The translations under genes were made by a program, and so were the position numbers. A DNA stretch of 64,000 nucleotides from Lysinibacillus halotolerans (GTDB lineage Bacteria > Bacillota > Bacilli > Bacillales_A > Planococcaceae): contig NZ_RHLQ01000018.1 of the NCBI RefSeq assembly GCF_003711845.1, forward strand, positions 1 through 64,000, in the 5' to 3' direction. This document shows positions 1-8,738 of the stretch, piece by piece (the first letter of the stretch is position 1; every line of letters starts with the position of its first letter). The notes under the pieces are model-generated. The model was given only the letters and a program-made list of their open reading frames with translations. It was not told the origin of the DNA and did no database searches.

Positions 1-1
1 T

Positions 2-76
2 AAACGATTTGATCGATTCAGATTAAAGGTGTTATTACACCATCAATATAAAAATATAGATGTTCGGGTCGCATAA
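2..76 (+). CDS. 3' end of an upstream gene (partial)
   Basis: One frame is open from the first bases and closes with TAA at 74-76, giving 24 codons rich in Arg, Lys and His. It is followed by a short hairpin (GTGAGC at 84-89 with GCTCAC at 95-100) without a clear T tract. In Bacillus the gene before sbcD is the helicase-nuclease addA, so this could be its tail or that of another gene; the fragment is too short to tell. It may also be chance. Confidence 0.3.
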   Translation, partial: KRFDRFRLKVLLHHQYKNIDVRVA

Positions 77-161
77 ATTAGGAGTGAGCTAAATGCTCAC
101 CCCAACATTTGACTTAGAACCAAAATAAAATGGTGAAAAGATGAATGGAGGTACGACAATT

Positions 162-1334
162 ATGAAAATATTTCATACCGCAGATTGGCATTTAGGAAAG
201 CTTGTACAAGGGATTTACATGACGGACGATCAACGTTATGTATTGGAGCAATTTTTACAAGCAATTGATGAAGAACAACCCGATGCGATCATTATTGCCG
301 GTGATTTATATGACCGGGCATTACCTCCAGTTGAAGCAGTTGATTTATTAGATGAACTATTAGCTGAAATTGTATTGAAACGAAAAGTACCTGTATTAAG
401 TATCGCAGGAAATCATGATAGCCCAACACGTTTGCAGTTTGGAAGTAAGTTAATGAGTGAGGCTGGTTTACATATTGTTGGGGAATTATCGTCCAATTTA
501 CAACCGATTGTATTGAATGATGAGTTTGGAGAAGTCCATTTTCATTTAGTTCCTTTTGCTGAGCCTTCTTTAGTGAAACATATTTTTGAAGATAACAATA
601 TTAGTAATTATGATGATGCGATGAAAAAGGTCATTGAGTCCATTGAGAAAAAAATGGATAAATTAAAACGGCATGTATTTATTGCACATGCCTTTGTAAC
701 ACCTTATGGAGATCAAGAAGACAATACAAGCGATTCCGAACGGCCTTTAGCGATAGGTGGTTCCGAATGCGTCAGTGCAGAACATTTTAAACCTTTTCAC
801 TACACAGCCCTTGGTCACCTACATAAAGCCCACTATGTCTTAAATGAAACGATTCGTTATGCTGGATCACCTTTAAAATATTCGGCATCGGAAGCCAATC
901 ATGAAAAAGGTTATTTAATCGTTGAATTGGATGCTGACGGACAAGTGTCAGTCGAAAAGCGTCCTTTCCGTCCAAGAAGGGATTTACGAATCGTTGAAGG
1001 ATCCATTCAAGAAATATTAAAACATCCAATCAGTGAAGACTATGTATTTGTTCGATTGACCGATCTAACTCCAGTGGTAGGGGCAATGGAACAAATTCGA
1101 ACGGTTTACCCAAATGCCATGCATGTGGAACGTAAAACTTTACCAAGATTAGAGTCATCAGAACAAGGAGAAGCCATTCGCAGGGAACAAATGGATGAGC
1201 TTAGTTTATTTAAAGCATTTCATCAAGAAATTCTAGGAGAAGAACCATCCGAAATTGCTCAGCAACTATTTGAGGAAGTTTTACAAGAAATGCTCGAAGA
1301 AGAACGGGAAACAAAAGAGGTGGTCGTGAAATGA
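162..1334 (+). CDS. sbcD: SbcD, nuclease subunit of the SbcCD complex
   Basis: Mn-dependent Mre11-type nuclease that works with SbcC to cut DNA hairpins and blocked ends during repair. The metallophosphoesterase motifs are visible in order: D8-x-H10, GD at 47-48, GNHD at 83-86, a later Ala-His motif and GHLH. The 390-residue length is normal. I choose ATG 162 because GGAGGT at 147-152 sits 9 bases upstream; the in-frame ATG at 141 would place that ribosome binding site inside the gene. The stop overlaps the sbcC start by four bases (ATGA), so the two are translationally coupled. Confidence 0.95.
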   Translation: MKIFHTADWHLGKLVQGIYMTDDQRYVLEQFLQAIDEEQPDAIIIAGDLYDRALPPVEAVDLLDELLAEIVLKRKVPVLSIAGNHDSPTRLQFGSKLMSEAGLHIVGELSSNLQPIVLNDEFGEVHFHLVPFAEPSLVKHIFEDNNISNYDDAMKKVIESIEKKMDKLKRHVFIAHAFVTPYGDQEDNTSDSERPLAIGGSECVSAEHFKPFHYTALGHLHKAHYVLNETIRYAGSPLKYSASEANHEKGYLIVELDADGQVSVEKRPFRPRRDLRIVEGSIQEILKHPISEDYVFVRLTDLTPVVGAMEQIRTVYPNAMHVERKTLPRLESSEQGEAIRREQMDELSLFKAFHQEILGEEPSEIAQQLFEEVLQEMLEEERETKEVVVK

Positions 1335-4300
1335 AGCCAATTAAATTAACATTGAGAGCATTTGGTCCATATAAAAATGAAGAAGTAATTGACTTCACTG
1401 AGCTACAAGATAACCGTTTATTTGTCATTTCAGGTTCGACAGGTGCAGGGAAAACGACTATTTTTGATGGAATCTGTTTTGCTTTATATGGCTTTGGTAG
1501 TGGCCAGGACCGGAAAGACACGAAAATGTTACGTAGTGACTTTGCAGAAGATAATGTACATACTGCGGTAGAACTCATTTTTGAAATCCATGGAAAAATT
1601 TATCGTATACTACGACAACTTCCTCATGTGAAAGAGGGGCGGAAAACCGCTACTGGTGAAAAATATGAGCTGTTTGAAATTGTAAATGGACAAGAAATAC
1701 CAGCTGTGGAACGTCAAAAGGTAACGGATATTAATGACAAAATAGAAAATATTATCGGCTTAACCTACGACCAATTCAGTCAAATTGTCATGTTGCCTCA
1801 AGGGGAATTTCGTAAACTATTAACCTCCCAATCGGATAATAAAGAAGCAATCTTGCGTAAAATTTTTAAAACAAATCGATACGGCGAGATGACGCAAAAG
1901 TTAGAAGAAAAGAAGAAATTGGCCGACCAAGAGTTAGATAGAGCGCGAACTTTGAAAAATAGTTACGTAGCTCAAATTGCTGGGGCACTTCCAAGAAGGG
2001 ATTCCACTCTCTTTACTGTATTAGACCAAAATTCAAATATCTATCAAATCCAGGATGCTCTAGTTGAGGAAATTCAATATTATCAACAAAAAATAAAAGA
2101 TGATCAAAAAAACTATGAGCAAGCGGTTGAGAATCATCACGAAAAGTACAATCATTTTTTGGCTGCTAAAGCTTTAAATGATCGAATTGATTCCTACGAA
2201 AAGAAGAAGCTGACATTACAGCAATTAGAGCAACAGAAACCCCTTTATGAACAAAAGAAAAAAGAATATGAAGCGGCCATTTCCGCGGGTAAAATTCAAC
2301 CTTTAAATCAACAATGCCATGCTTTATATCAGGACAAAGTGAAGCAGCAACAGATTCTTTCAGAAATGATGCAGCGGTTGGAACAGGCAAAAAGAGATTT
2401 AACGGATGCCCAAAATGCTTATGAACGGGAATCTTTAAAACAATCAGAAAGGGATGCATTAACCCAAAAAGTAAATGAACTTCAAAAGCTTGTGCCCCTT
2501 TATGAACAAATTGAAAAACAAAATCAAATCGTCCATACTTTGGAAACGGAAGTACAAGGTGCAAAAACGATCTTCGAAAAGGTGGACAAACAATTAGCCA
2601 CTGAAAAGGAGCAAATGGCTCGCATAAATGGTTTAGTTGAACAATTAGAAGAAAAAACGGGAAATTTAAACGAGCTTCTTGAGCAGCAAGTGTATTTGCG
2701 AGAAGTCGTGAATACGTTCGCCCGTTACAAAGAGTTAGTGGTTAAGGCAAATCAATTCAAAGAGCAATATGAAAAGATTGTTGAGGAATATAATGCGGCT
2801 CGAAAAGATTATGAATTGGAAGAGAAGAAATGGTTAAGTAACCAAGCTGCCCTTCTTGCTACAAACTTAATACCTGGAACACCTTGTCCTGTTTGTGGTA
2901 GTACCGACCATCAGCAAGTAAATTTGAATCACGAGGAAGCAGTGGATGAAAATTCATTAAGAAATAGGAAGTCTTTATTAGCTAGTGTAGAACAACGGAA
3001 ATATTCGATTGAAGCGAATTATAATACATTGCAGGAGCAAGTAAAAAAATATGAACTAGAACTAGGACGATTAAAAGCTTCGATTGATAATGAAGACACT
3101 TTCATTCAACAATTGAGTGCGGTAAATGAAAACGTGCAACAAGTAAAATTAGGAATGGATAAACTAGCTCAATATAAAAAACAATTAAAACAAATGAAAG
3201 AAAACTATGAACAATTAGAGCGCATACGAAAACAAACGGAAGAAACTTTCAGACAAAAAAATGAACAGCTTTTAAAAGAAAATATTGTCCTTTCGGAACA
3301 ACAAAAGTCGATTCCTCCTCATTTACAAGAGTTGAGTCAATTACAGCAGGTAATCCAGGAAACGGAATTTCAAAAAAATGCTTTATTGGCACAATGGGAA
3401 AAGGTCCAAAAGCATTTATTAGAAGTGGAAAAGTTTGTTGCGACAACTGAAGAAGGAGTAAAACAAACGACTAAAAATATTGAGCATTTAGAAGAAAAGT
3501 TAAAGCATGCCAAAGAGCAATTTAAACAATCGATGGCTGTTGCAGGATTCGATAACTATAAACAATTTGAATCAGCTTTACGAACGGATGACGAAATACA
3601 AAGTTTATATCAATTGTTTATGGAGTTTTCTAATGAACTACACTCCATATCTACACAAGTAAAAGAAGAAAGTATTGAATTAGAGGGAAAACAAAAGGTT
3701 GACTTAACAATAGCAGAAGCGGAAGTCCAAAGCTTAAAGGATGAATATGAAAAAGCATTGCAAAGGTTAAATACTTCGAAGGATTGTGAGCGACATGCGA
3801 TTGATTTTTCAGAAAAACTTGATCATGTAGCGGACCAAATTTTCCAATTAGAAGAAAAGTCGAATCAAATTATTAACTTATATAATTTGTTGCGCGGTCA
3901 AAATAGTAAAAAAATATCTTTTGAACGCTACGTTCAAATGGGGTATTTGGAACAAATTACAGAAGCAGCTAACATTCGATTGAAAAATTTGTCCAATGGT
4001 CAATATTACTTACAATGTTCAGACCGTCAAGAATCCCATGGACGCCAAAGTGGTTTAAGCTTAGATGTGTATGATACGTATACTGGGCAATCAAGGGATG
4101 TAAAATCCCTTTCAGGAGGAGAGAAATTCAATGCTTCTTTATGTCTTGCTTTAGGAATGGCGGATGTTATTCAAAGTTTCCAAGGCAATGTAAAAATCGA
4201 TACGATGTTTATCGATGAAGGATTCGGTTCCCTTGACGAAGAATCGCTTATGAAGGCCATTGATACATTAATCGATCTCCAAAAATCAGGAAGAATGATT

Positions 4301-4405
4301 GGGGTCATTTCACATGTTTCTGAGTTAAAAGCAGCAATGCCGGCAATTTTACAAGTTGAAAAATTAAAAGAGGGCTATAGTAAAACATCGATCGTCGTAA
4401 AGTAA
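1331..4405 (+). CDS. sbcC: SbcC, SMC-like ATPase subunit of SbcCD
   Basis: Large Rad50-type ATPase that controls the SbcD nuclease. The 1024 residues show an N-terminal Walker A motif (GSTGAGKTT near residue 35), a very long Gln/Glu/Lys-rich coiled coil, a zinc hook CPVC (C519 and C522) at its apex, a second coiled coil, then the ABC signature LSGGEKF and Walker B (FIDEGFGSLD) at the C-terminus. The reading frame is intact. A degraded second copy of its last codons and terminator lies at about 7662-7910, between downstream lipoprotein genes. Confidence 0.96.
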   Translation: MKPIKLTLRAFGPYKNEEVIDFTELQDNRLFVISGSTGAGKTTIFDGICFALYGFGSGQDRKDTKMLRSDFAEDNVHTAVELIFEIHGKIYRILRQLPHVKEGRKTATGEKYELFEIVNGQEIPAVERQKVTDINDKIENIIGLTYDQFSQIVMLPQGEFRKLLTSQSDNKEAILRKIFKTNRYGEMTQKLEEKKKLADQELDRARTLKNSYVAQIAGALPRRDSTLFTVLDQNSNIYQIQDALVEEIQYYQQKIKDDQKNYEQAVENHHEKYNHFLAAKALNDRIDSYEKKKLTLQQLEQQKPLYEQKKKEYEAAISAGKIQPLNQQCHALYQDKVKQQQILSEMMQRLEQAKRDLTDAQNAYERESLKQSERDALTQKVNELQKLVPLYEQIEKQNQIVHTLETEVQGAKTIFEKVDKQLATEKEQMARINGLVEQLEEKTGNLNELLEQQVYLREVVNTFARYKELVVKANQFKEQYEKIVEEYNAARKDYELEEKKWLSNQAALLATNLIPGTPCPVCGSTDHQQVNLNHEEAVDENSLRNRKSLLASVEQRKYSIEANYNTLQEQVKKYELELGRLKASIDNEDTFIQQLSAVNENVQQVKLGMDKLAQYKKQLKQMKENYEQLERIRKQTEETFRQKNEQLLKENIVLSEQQKSIPPHLQELSQLQQVIQETEFQKNALLAQWEKVQKHLLEVEKFVATTEEGVKQTTKNIEHLEEKLKHAKEQFKQSMAVAGFDNYKQFESALRTDDEIQSLYQLFMEFSNELHSISTQVKEESIELEGKQKVDLTIAEAEVQSLKDEYEKALQRLNTSKDCERHAIDFSEKLDHVADQIFQLEEKSNQIINLYNLLRGQNSKKISFERYVQMGYLEQITEAANIRLKNLSNGQYYLQCSDRQESHGRQSGLSLDVYDTYTGQSRDVKSLSGGEKFNASLCLALGMADVIQSFQGNVKIDTMFIDEGFGSLDEESLMKAIDTLIDLQKSGRMIGVISHVSELKAAMPAILQVEKLKEGYSKTSIVVK

Positions 4406-4501
4406 AAATAGGCTCATTTTCTTATTCAATGAGAAATAGAGATTCTAAGAATAAAAAACTTAACAAAGAATATAAATAATAATAAATTTATAGCAAAAAG
4501 A

Positions 4502-4536
4502 AAAAGGCGATGGTAAATCCATCGCCTTTTGTTAAA
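4502..4536 (+). terminator. Rho-independent terminator of sbcDC
   Basis: Perfect 12-bp stem (4502-4513 with 4519-4530), five-base loop, T-rich 3' arm. The same hairpin recurs at 7842-7872. Confidence 0.85.
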
Positions 4537-4558
4537 TTTAGGAAGAATATGGTATGAT
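4529..4558 (+). promoter_or_regulatory. possible promoter for the lipoprotein array
   Basis: TTGTTA at 4529-4534 and TATGAT at 4553-4558 with an 18-base spacer form a moderate sigma-A match overlapping the end of the sbcC terminator. In the duplicated copy the -35 like sequence is kept (7868-7873) but the -10 equivalent has changed to TACCAT. Confidence 0.35.
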
Positions 4559-4599
4559 TTAGTATAAGAATTGAACATACAGTGGGAGTTTAAAATTCA

Positions 4600-5343
4600 A
4601 TGAAAAAAATATTTATGCTTATTTTGACAATATGTTTTGTGATTTTAGTAGGCGGATGTATGCAAACCAGCGATGAGGAAAACGCCCAAAACGTAGAGGC
4701 TATGTTAAATTATATCAATACGAAATACAATGAAAGCTTCAAAGAGGTTGAGTACATCCCAGGAGAAAAAGGACTTAATGATTTCAAGAATCAAAATACA
4801 TTAATCGCAGAAAATGATCTAGGTATTACAATATTAGTAACAGAGTTTTTGGGAAAAAAAGGAGAATACCAAGATAATTATCGAAATATGTTAGCATCTT
4901 ACCTATTTAAAAAAGAATTAAGAATTGAGGATTTAAGCTATATAACTAATAGTAAATTCTATGTAAGTGGGTATATACAAGATACGGATGAAGTGGATGT
5001 GAATGACTTAAAGAATAATTTCACTCATTATATTCCGAGTTTAAATTCGATAAACGCCTTTATCTATATTAATGAACCTATAGAGTCCGTTGACTTAGAA
5101 GAAATTTACAACTTATATTCTAAAATAAATACTTATAATTTTGAAATAAACACGTTTAGTATAGGATTTGAGGGTGATATTAATAAATCATCAGAATACC
5201 TTGAAAAGTATCGTTATCTTGGGAAACTTAAGAGATGGAATGAATATGACGAAAGTCTTAATAAGTATATGAGATTACTTCAAGAAACAAATTTAACTTT
5301 CGAAGAATTTAAAAATCGATTGTATGAGGGAAAAAATGAATAA
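4600..5343 (+). CDS. predicted lipoprotein, family A (array gene 1)
   Basis: I do not recognise a named family. The 247-residue product has a short signal peptide (MKK, hydrophobic stretch) ending in a lipobox VGGC at Cys22, so it should be lipid-anchored on the outer face of the membrane. After a short acidic linker comes a helix with ENAQNVEAML, then KYNESF, a segment with GKKGEYQDNY, and a C-terminal half rich in Asn, Tyr and Glu. The ENAQ-VE...KY...F pattern is shared with the family C genes of this array. The next gene overlaps it by eight bases. No enzyme motif is visible. Confidence 0.8.
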   Translation: MKKIFMLILTICFVILVGGCMQTSDEENAQNVEAMLNYINTKYNESFKEVEYIPGEKGLNDFKNQNTLIAENDLGITILVTEFLGKKGEYQDNYRNMLASYLFKKELRIEDLSYITNSKFYVSGYIQDTDEVDVNDLKNNFTHYIPSLNSINAFIYINEPIESVDLEEIYNLYSKINTYNFEINTFSIGFEGDINKSSEYLEKYRYLGKLKRWNEYDESLNKYMRLLQETNLTFEEFKNRLYEGKNE

Positions 5344-6076
5344 TGTATTAAAACTTTTACTAACGATTTGTTTAATAATCGGAATAAGCGGATGTATGCA
5401 AACCAGCGATGAGGAAAACGCCCAAAACGTAGAGGCCATGTTAAATTATATCAATACGAAATATAATGAAACTTTCGAAGCAATTGAGTATATACCAGGT
5501 GAAGAGGGATTGAACGATTTTGCAAATCAAAATGTATTAATTGCTAAGAATGATCTTGGTCTTACTATCTTAGTAACAGAGTTTTTAGGAAAAAAAGGAG
5601 AATATCAAGATAATTATCGTAATATGTTAGCGTCTTACTTATTTAAAAAAGAATTAGAGATCGAGAATTTAAGTTTTATAACGGAAAGCCGGTTTTATGT
5701 TAGTGGGGCAATACATGAGTGGAATGATGTAGATATAGAAGACTTCAAGGGGAATTTTGCTAATTATATTTCTAAACTTAATTCAACAAATACATTTATT
5801 TATATTGATGAACCTTTAGAGTCTATAGACATAGAGGAAATTTATAAATTATATAGTAAATTAAACGCGTATAATTTTACAAGCAACATAATTACTGTCG
5901 GTTCTGATGGAGATATAAATAAAACTTCTGAATACCTGGATAAATATGAGTATCTTGGAACGCAAATGAAATGGTATGAATACGACAAAAGTCTAACTAC
6001 TTATACCAGATTAATTGATGAAACAAATTTAACTTTCGAAGAATTTAAAAGTCGATTGTATAAAGAGAATCTTTAA
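5336..6076 (+). CDS. predicted lipoprotein, family A (array gene 2)
   Basis: Close paralogue of the preceding gene (246 residues). The signal peptide ends in the lipobox ISGC. Start chosen at ATG 5336, six bases after GAGGG at 5326-5330; this overlaps the end of gene 1 by eight bases. Just after the lipobox the DNA is nearly identical to gene 1 for about 85 bases (4652-4738 versus 5388-5474, about two silent differences), while the C-terminal halves differ much more. That looks like a fairly recent duplication followed by uneven divergence or gene conversion. Function unknown. Confidence 0.8.
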   Translation: MNNVLKLLLTICLIIGISGCMQTSDEENAQNVEAMLNYINTKYNETFEAIEYIPGEEGLNDFANQNVLIAKNDLGLTILVTEFLGKKGEYQDNYRNMLASYLFKKELEIENLSFITESRFYVSGAIHEWNDVDIEDFKGNFANYISKLNSTNTFIYIDEPLESIDIEEIYKLYSKLNAYNFTSNIITVGSDGDINKTSEYLDKYEYLGTQMKWYEYDKSLTTYTRLIDETNLTFEEFKSRLYKENL

Positions 6077-6131
6077 CAGTTGTAGAACGCCATTAGGATT
6101 GTGTTAAAAGAATAGGAGTCATAACTATAAT

Positions 6132-6887
6132 ATGGAGAAAATTAATATACTATTTTTGATTATTTGTTTAGCTATTGGAGTAAGTGGTTGTGCAGATTCG
6201 AACCTTAGCTCTGAAAAACATTTTGAAAAAAATGATGAAGAAAACAGTGAATTAAAGGGAAAAGCAGAGTTGCTAAAAGAACAAACATTAAGTTATTTGG
6301 AAAAATATGATGACACTTTTACAGTGGAAAATTTTACTTTAAAAGGTATAATACAACCCTTTCATACTATTGTAGTTCACTCATCGAAATATGATGAAAA
6401 TTTTCAAGTATACATTTATGAAGAGGGAAAAGAATTTACTTTTGAAGATGATTATTTTCAGTTAGATATGTCAAATGAAGCTTCTGAATATATATACTCC
6501 TTAATTCAATCTAAATTACCAAATGCAAGTGTAAAAGTTGCCTTTCTTGATCAATCCATTGATTATAAAGGAGAAATTAAGACCTTTCAAGATTATTTAA
6601 ATTCAGGATGGGTTGGTATAAATAGCTATATTTTTTTAGAAAACATAGATTATGAGAGAAATAATGGATTATTTAAAGAGGTTGTGCTAGAGCTAAATAA
6701 TCATGACGTATTAGGAGCTGTAAGAATTGTATCAACCTCTACAGATATAAGTGAAATGGTTCCAACTAATACACTCCAATCATTATTGAAATTAGAAGCT
6801 ATTGTTGCTTCACAAACCTTTATGATTGATTCATCAAAAAAAATTATAACTACACCGGTAGAGAAAATTTCTAATTCCGAGGAGTAA
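6132..6887 (+). CDS. predicted lipoprotein, family B (array gene 3)
   Basis: 251-residue unrecognised protein with signal peptide and lipobox VSGC followed by an acidic Ser/Glu linker. The core begins with LEKYDDTF, then a strand with TIVVHSSKYDENFQVYI and an EDDYFQLD segment. The same pattern recurs in the genes at 9461 and 10198, which defines family B. The nearest purine-rich ribosome binding site (AGGAG at about 6115) is about 13 bases from the ATG, longer than usual. Distantly similar in layout to families A and C, which also carry the KYxxxF motif. Confidence 0.78.
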   Translation: MEKINILFLIICLAIGVSGCADSNLSSEKHFEKNDEENSELKGKAELLKEQTLSYLEKYDDTFTVENFTLKGIIQPFHTIVVHSSKYDENFQVYIYEEGKEFTFEDDYFQLDMSNEASEYIYSLIQSKLPNASVKVAFLDQSIDYKGEIKTFQDYLNSGWVGINSYIFLENIDYERNNGLFKEVVLELNNHDVLGAVRIVSTSTDISEMVPTNTLQSLLKLEAIVASQTFMIDSSKKIITTPVEKISNSEE

Positions 6888-6926
6888 TGGTGACGAAGTG
6901 GTTACAGTACGAAAGTAGGTTAGAAA

Positions 6927-7640
6927 ATGAAAGTGAAAATAAAGAGATTACTAGGAAGTGTCGTTATAGGAATTTTCATGCTTAGTTTATTCGGTTGCAA
7001 TGCAGTTGATGAAAATCAAGCCCAAACAGTTGAAGAACTTCTAGAAGAAAGGTATGGAATCGAGTTCGAAGTATCCGCCATTGGTAATAGATATGGTAAT
7101 GGTGAATCCTTTAAATTAGAAGCGATAGCCAATCCTTTAAATAACAAGAATATCAACTTTAATGTTTTTTTGAAAAAAGATGGTGAAAGTGTAGTAGATA
7201 ACTTTATGGCAAGATTAATTAGTTCAAAAATAAATAAAGTGCTTAAAGAAGAATTAAATAAAATTGGTGTTGAATCGGAAAGCTTTATTTTAACCAATGA
7301 TAAATATCTATCAGTAGACATTACAGACCCTAATATTGAAATAGCTGACTATGTCGAACAAGTAGGTACAGAATATTTTATTTGTTATACCATTGTGAAA
7401 GAGTCAGAAAATATGGATCCTTTGTCTTTTGAATCGGCTTTAAAAACAATTTTTGAATATACAGCGAATACTAAATTTAATATGAATATTAATGTTTATC
7501 CTGAAGAATCATATGACAAATTAGTGAAAAAGTTCATAAGTTTGTCATCATTTGGTAGTTCAGCCTTAAATGATTTTGAAAGCATCGATGAATACAAGTT
7601 AGTATATGACCAAGAAGGTTTTCATAATAATAGAGAATAA
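6927..7640 (+). CDS. predicted lipoprotein, family C (array gene 4)
   Basis: 237 residues with lipobox LFGC, then DENQAQTVEELLEERYG and FEVSAIG, a strand with FLKKDGESV, and a second half built around a TIVKES strand. The C-terminus ends with YDQEGF. The same features return in array genes 5, 6 and 9, so I group them as family C. It is the last gene before the duplicated sbcC tail. No catalytic motif seen; an extracytoplasmic binding or inhibitory role is possible but unproven. Confidence 0.8.
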   Translation: MKVKIKRLLGSVVIGIFMLSLFGCNAVDENQAQTVEELLEERYGIEFEVSAIGNRYGNGESFKLEAIANPLNNKNINFNVFLKKDGESVVDNFMARLISSKINKVLKEELNKIGVESESFILTNDKYLSVDITDPNIEIADYVEQVGTEYFICYTIVKESENMDPLSFESALKTIFEYTANTKFNMNINVYPEESYDKLVKKFISLSSFGSSALNDFESIDEYKLVYDQEGFHNNRE

Positions 7641-7661
7641 TGGGACTATTTCCTTTATCTC

Positions 7662-7910
7662 AGAGTTTATAGCAGCAATGCCGGAAATTTTACAAGTTGA
7701 AAAATGAAAAGAGGGCTATAGTAAACATCAATCGTCGTAAAGTAAAAATAGGCTCATTTTCTTAATCAACGAGAAATAGAGATTCTAAGAATAAAAAACT
7801 TAACAAAGAATATAAATAATCATAAATTTATAGCAAAAAGAAAAAGGCGATGTATATCCATCGCCTTTTGTTAATTTTAGGAAGAATCTGGTACCATTAT
7901 ATTTATAAGC
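7662..7910 (+). repeat. decayed duplicate of the sbcC 3' end, its terminator and following spacer
   Basis: This segment matches roughly 4321-4570 base for base with scattered substitutions and one missing A inside the coding part, which breaks the sbcC frame. It includes the last 25 or so codons of sbcC, the intergenic spacer, the terminator hairpin and the start of the lipoprotein promoter region. The offset between copies is about 3.34 kb. It has no function of its own except perhaps termination, and marks the boundary of a duplicated or inserted lipoprotein cassette. Confidence 0.92.
7842..7876 (+). terminator. duplicated sbcC terminator inside the lipoprotein array
   Basis: AAAAGGCGATG at 7842-7852 pairs with CATCGCCTTTT at 7859-7869. 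The stem is one pair shorter than the original but intact, so it should separate transcription of array genes 1-4 from genes 5-9. Confidence 0.8.
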
Positions 7911-7966
7911 AATTTGAACTTGTGGAGTAAATTGGGGTTAACACAAAGGTAAAGGTAGGTTTATGA

Positions 7967-8696
7967 ATGAAATTCGATTTAAAAAGGATAGGTAGATTAT
8001 TAATCACACTCTCTATTTTAAGTCTATTAGGATGTAGTGATGTAAATGAAAAAACAGCTAAAATCATTGAGGAAAAGTTATCCGAAAAGTACAATGAATC
8101 CTTTGAAGTTCAATATTTAGGGGAGCGGTGGGGGACGAAAAGTAATGATACGGTAACGACGTATGTGAAAGCATTAGAATCTGACATTCTATTTACAGCC
8201 ATTATGGACAAATCAAAAAACATTATTGAAAATTACCCTGAGATGCTTTTAATGAATAAATTTGCATCGGTTTTTAATAAAGTGATTGAAGATCAAGGAT
8301 TAGATGCTTCTTCATGGATTAATAGTTATACTGAACAATCCTTTGATATTACAACAGATATGACAATCGATGAATATATTGAAAAATCGAAAACGGACTA
8401 TATTTTCGTTGAAATTGTCATGAAAAATGGTGATAGGTATTACAGCAGAAAAATTAAAAAAGATTGTACAACAAACTTACAATCAGTTTAATGGCCCTTC
8501 TATTTCCGCAACTTATTGGATATTTAATGATGATGAATATACAAAAGTGAATAAAACGTTAAAGAATGTGGCAAATATAGATCCCTCTGATTTAGAAGGT
8601 TATGACTATGATAGTAAAGTTTTTGTTGAGTTAACAAAAGATGGTTTCGTCGATTCGGACGAAGCTATAAACAACATGTTAAATCGGGGAAATTAA
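7967..8696 (+). pseudogene. family C lipoprotein broken by a frameshift (array gene 5)
   Basis: The first frame (from ATG 7967, lipobox LLGC) gives the normal family C beginning with NEKTAKIIEEKLSEKYNESFEV and runs to the strand FVEIVMKNG, then continues into unrelated residues and stops at 8491. The expected second half, ending in VELTKDGF, continues in another frame to 8696. The switch lies near 8421-8445 and needs a one-base correction. Joined, the product would be about 240 residues like its paralogues. Either a real inactivation or a sequencing error; an ordinary ribosomal slip site is not evident. Confidence 0.75.
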
Positions 8697-8738
8697 TTAA
8701 AAGTTATGCGAGAGTAGGTTGGAAATGAAAACAAAATA

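Noticed and set aside
141-161. Earlier in-frame ATG for sbcD
   Set aside because: The ribosome binding site GGAGGT lies downstream of it, nine bases before ATG 162.
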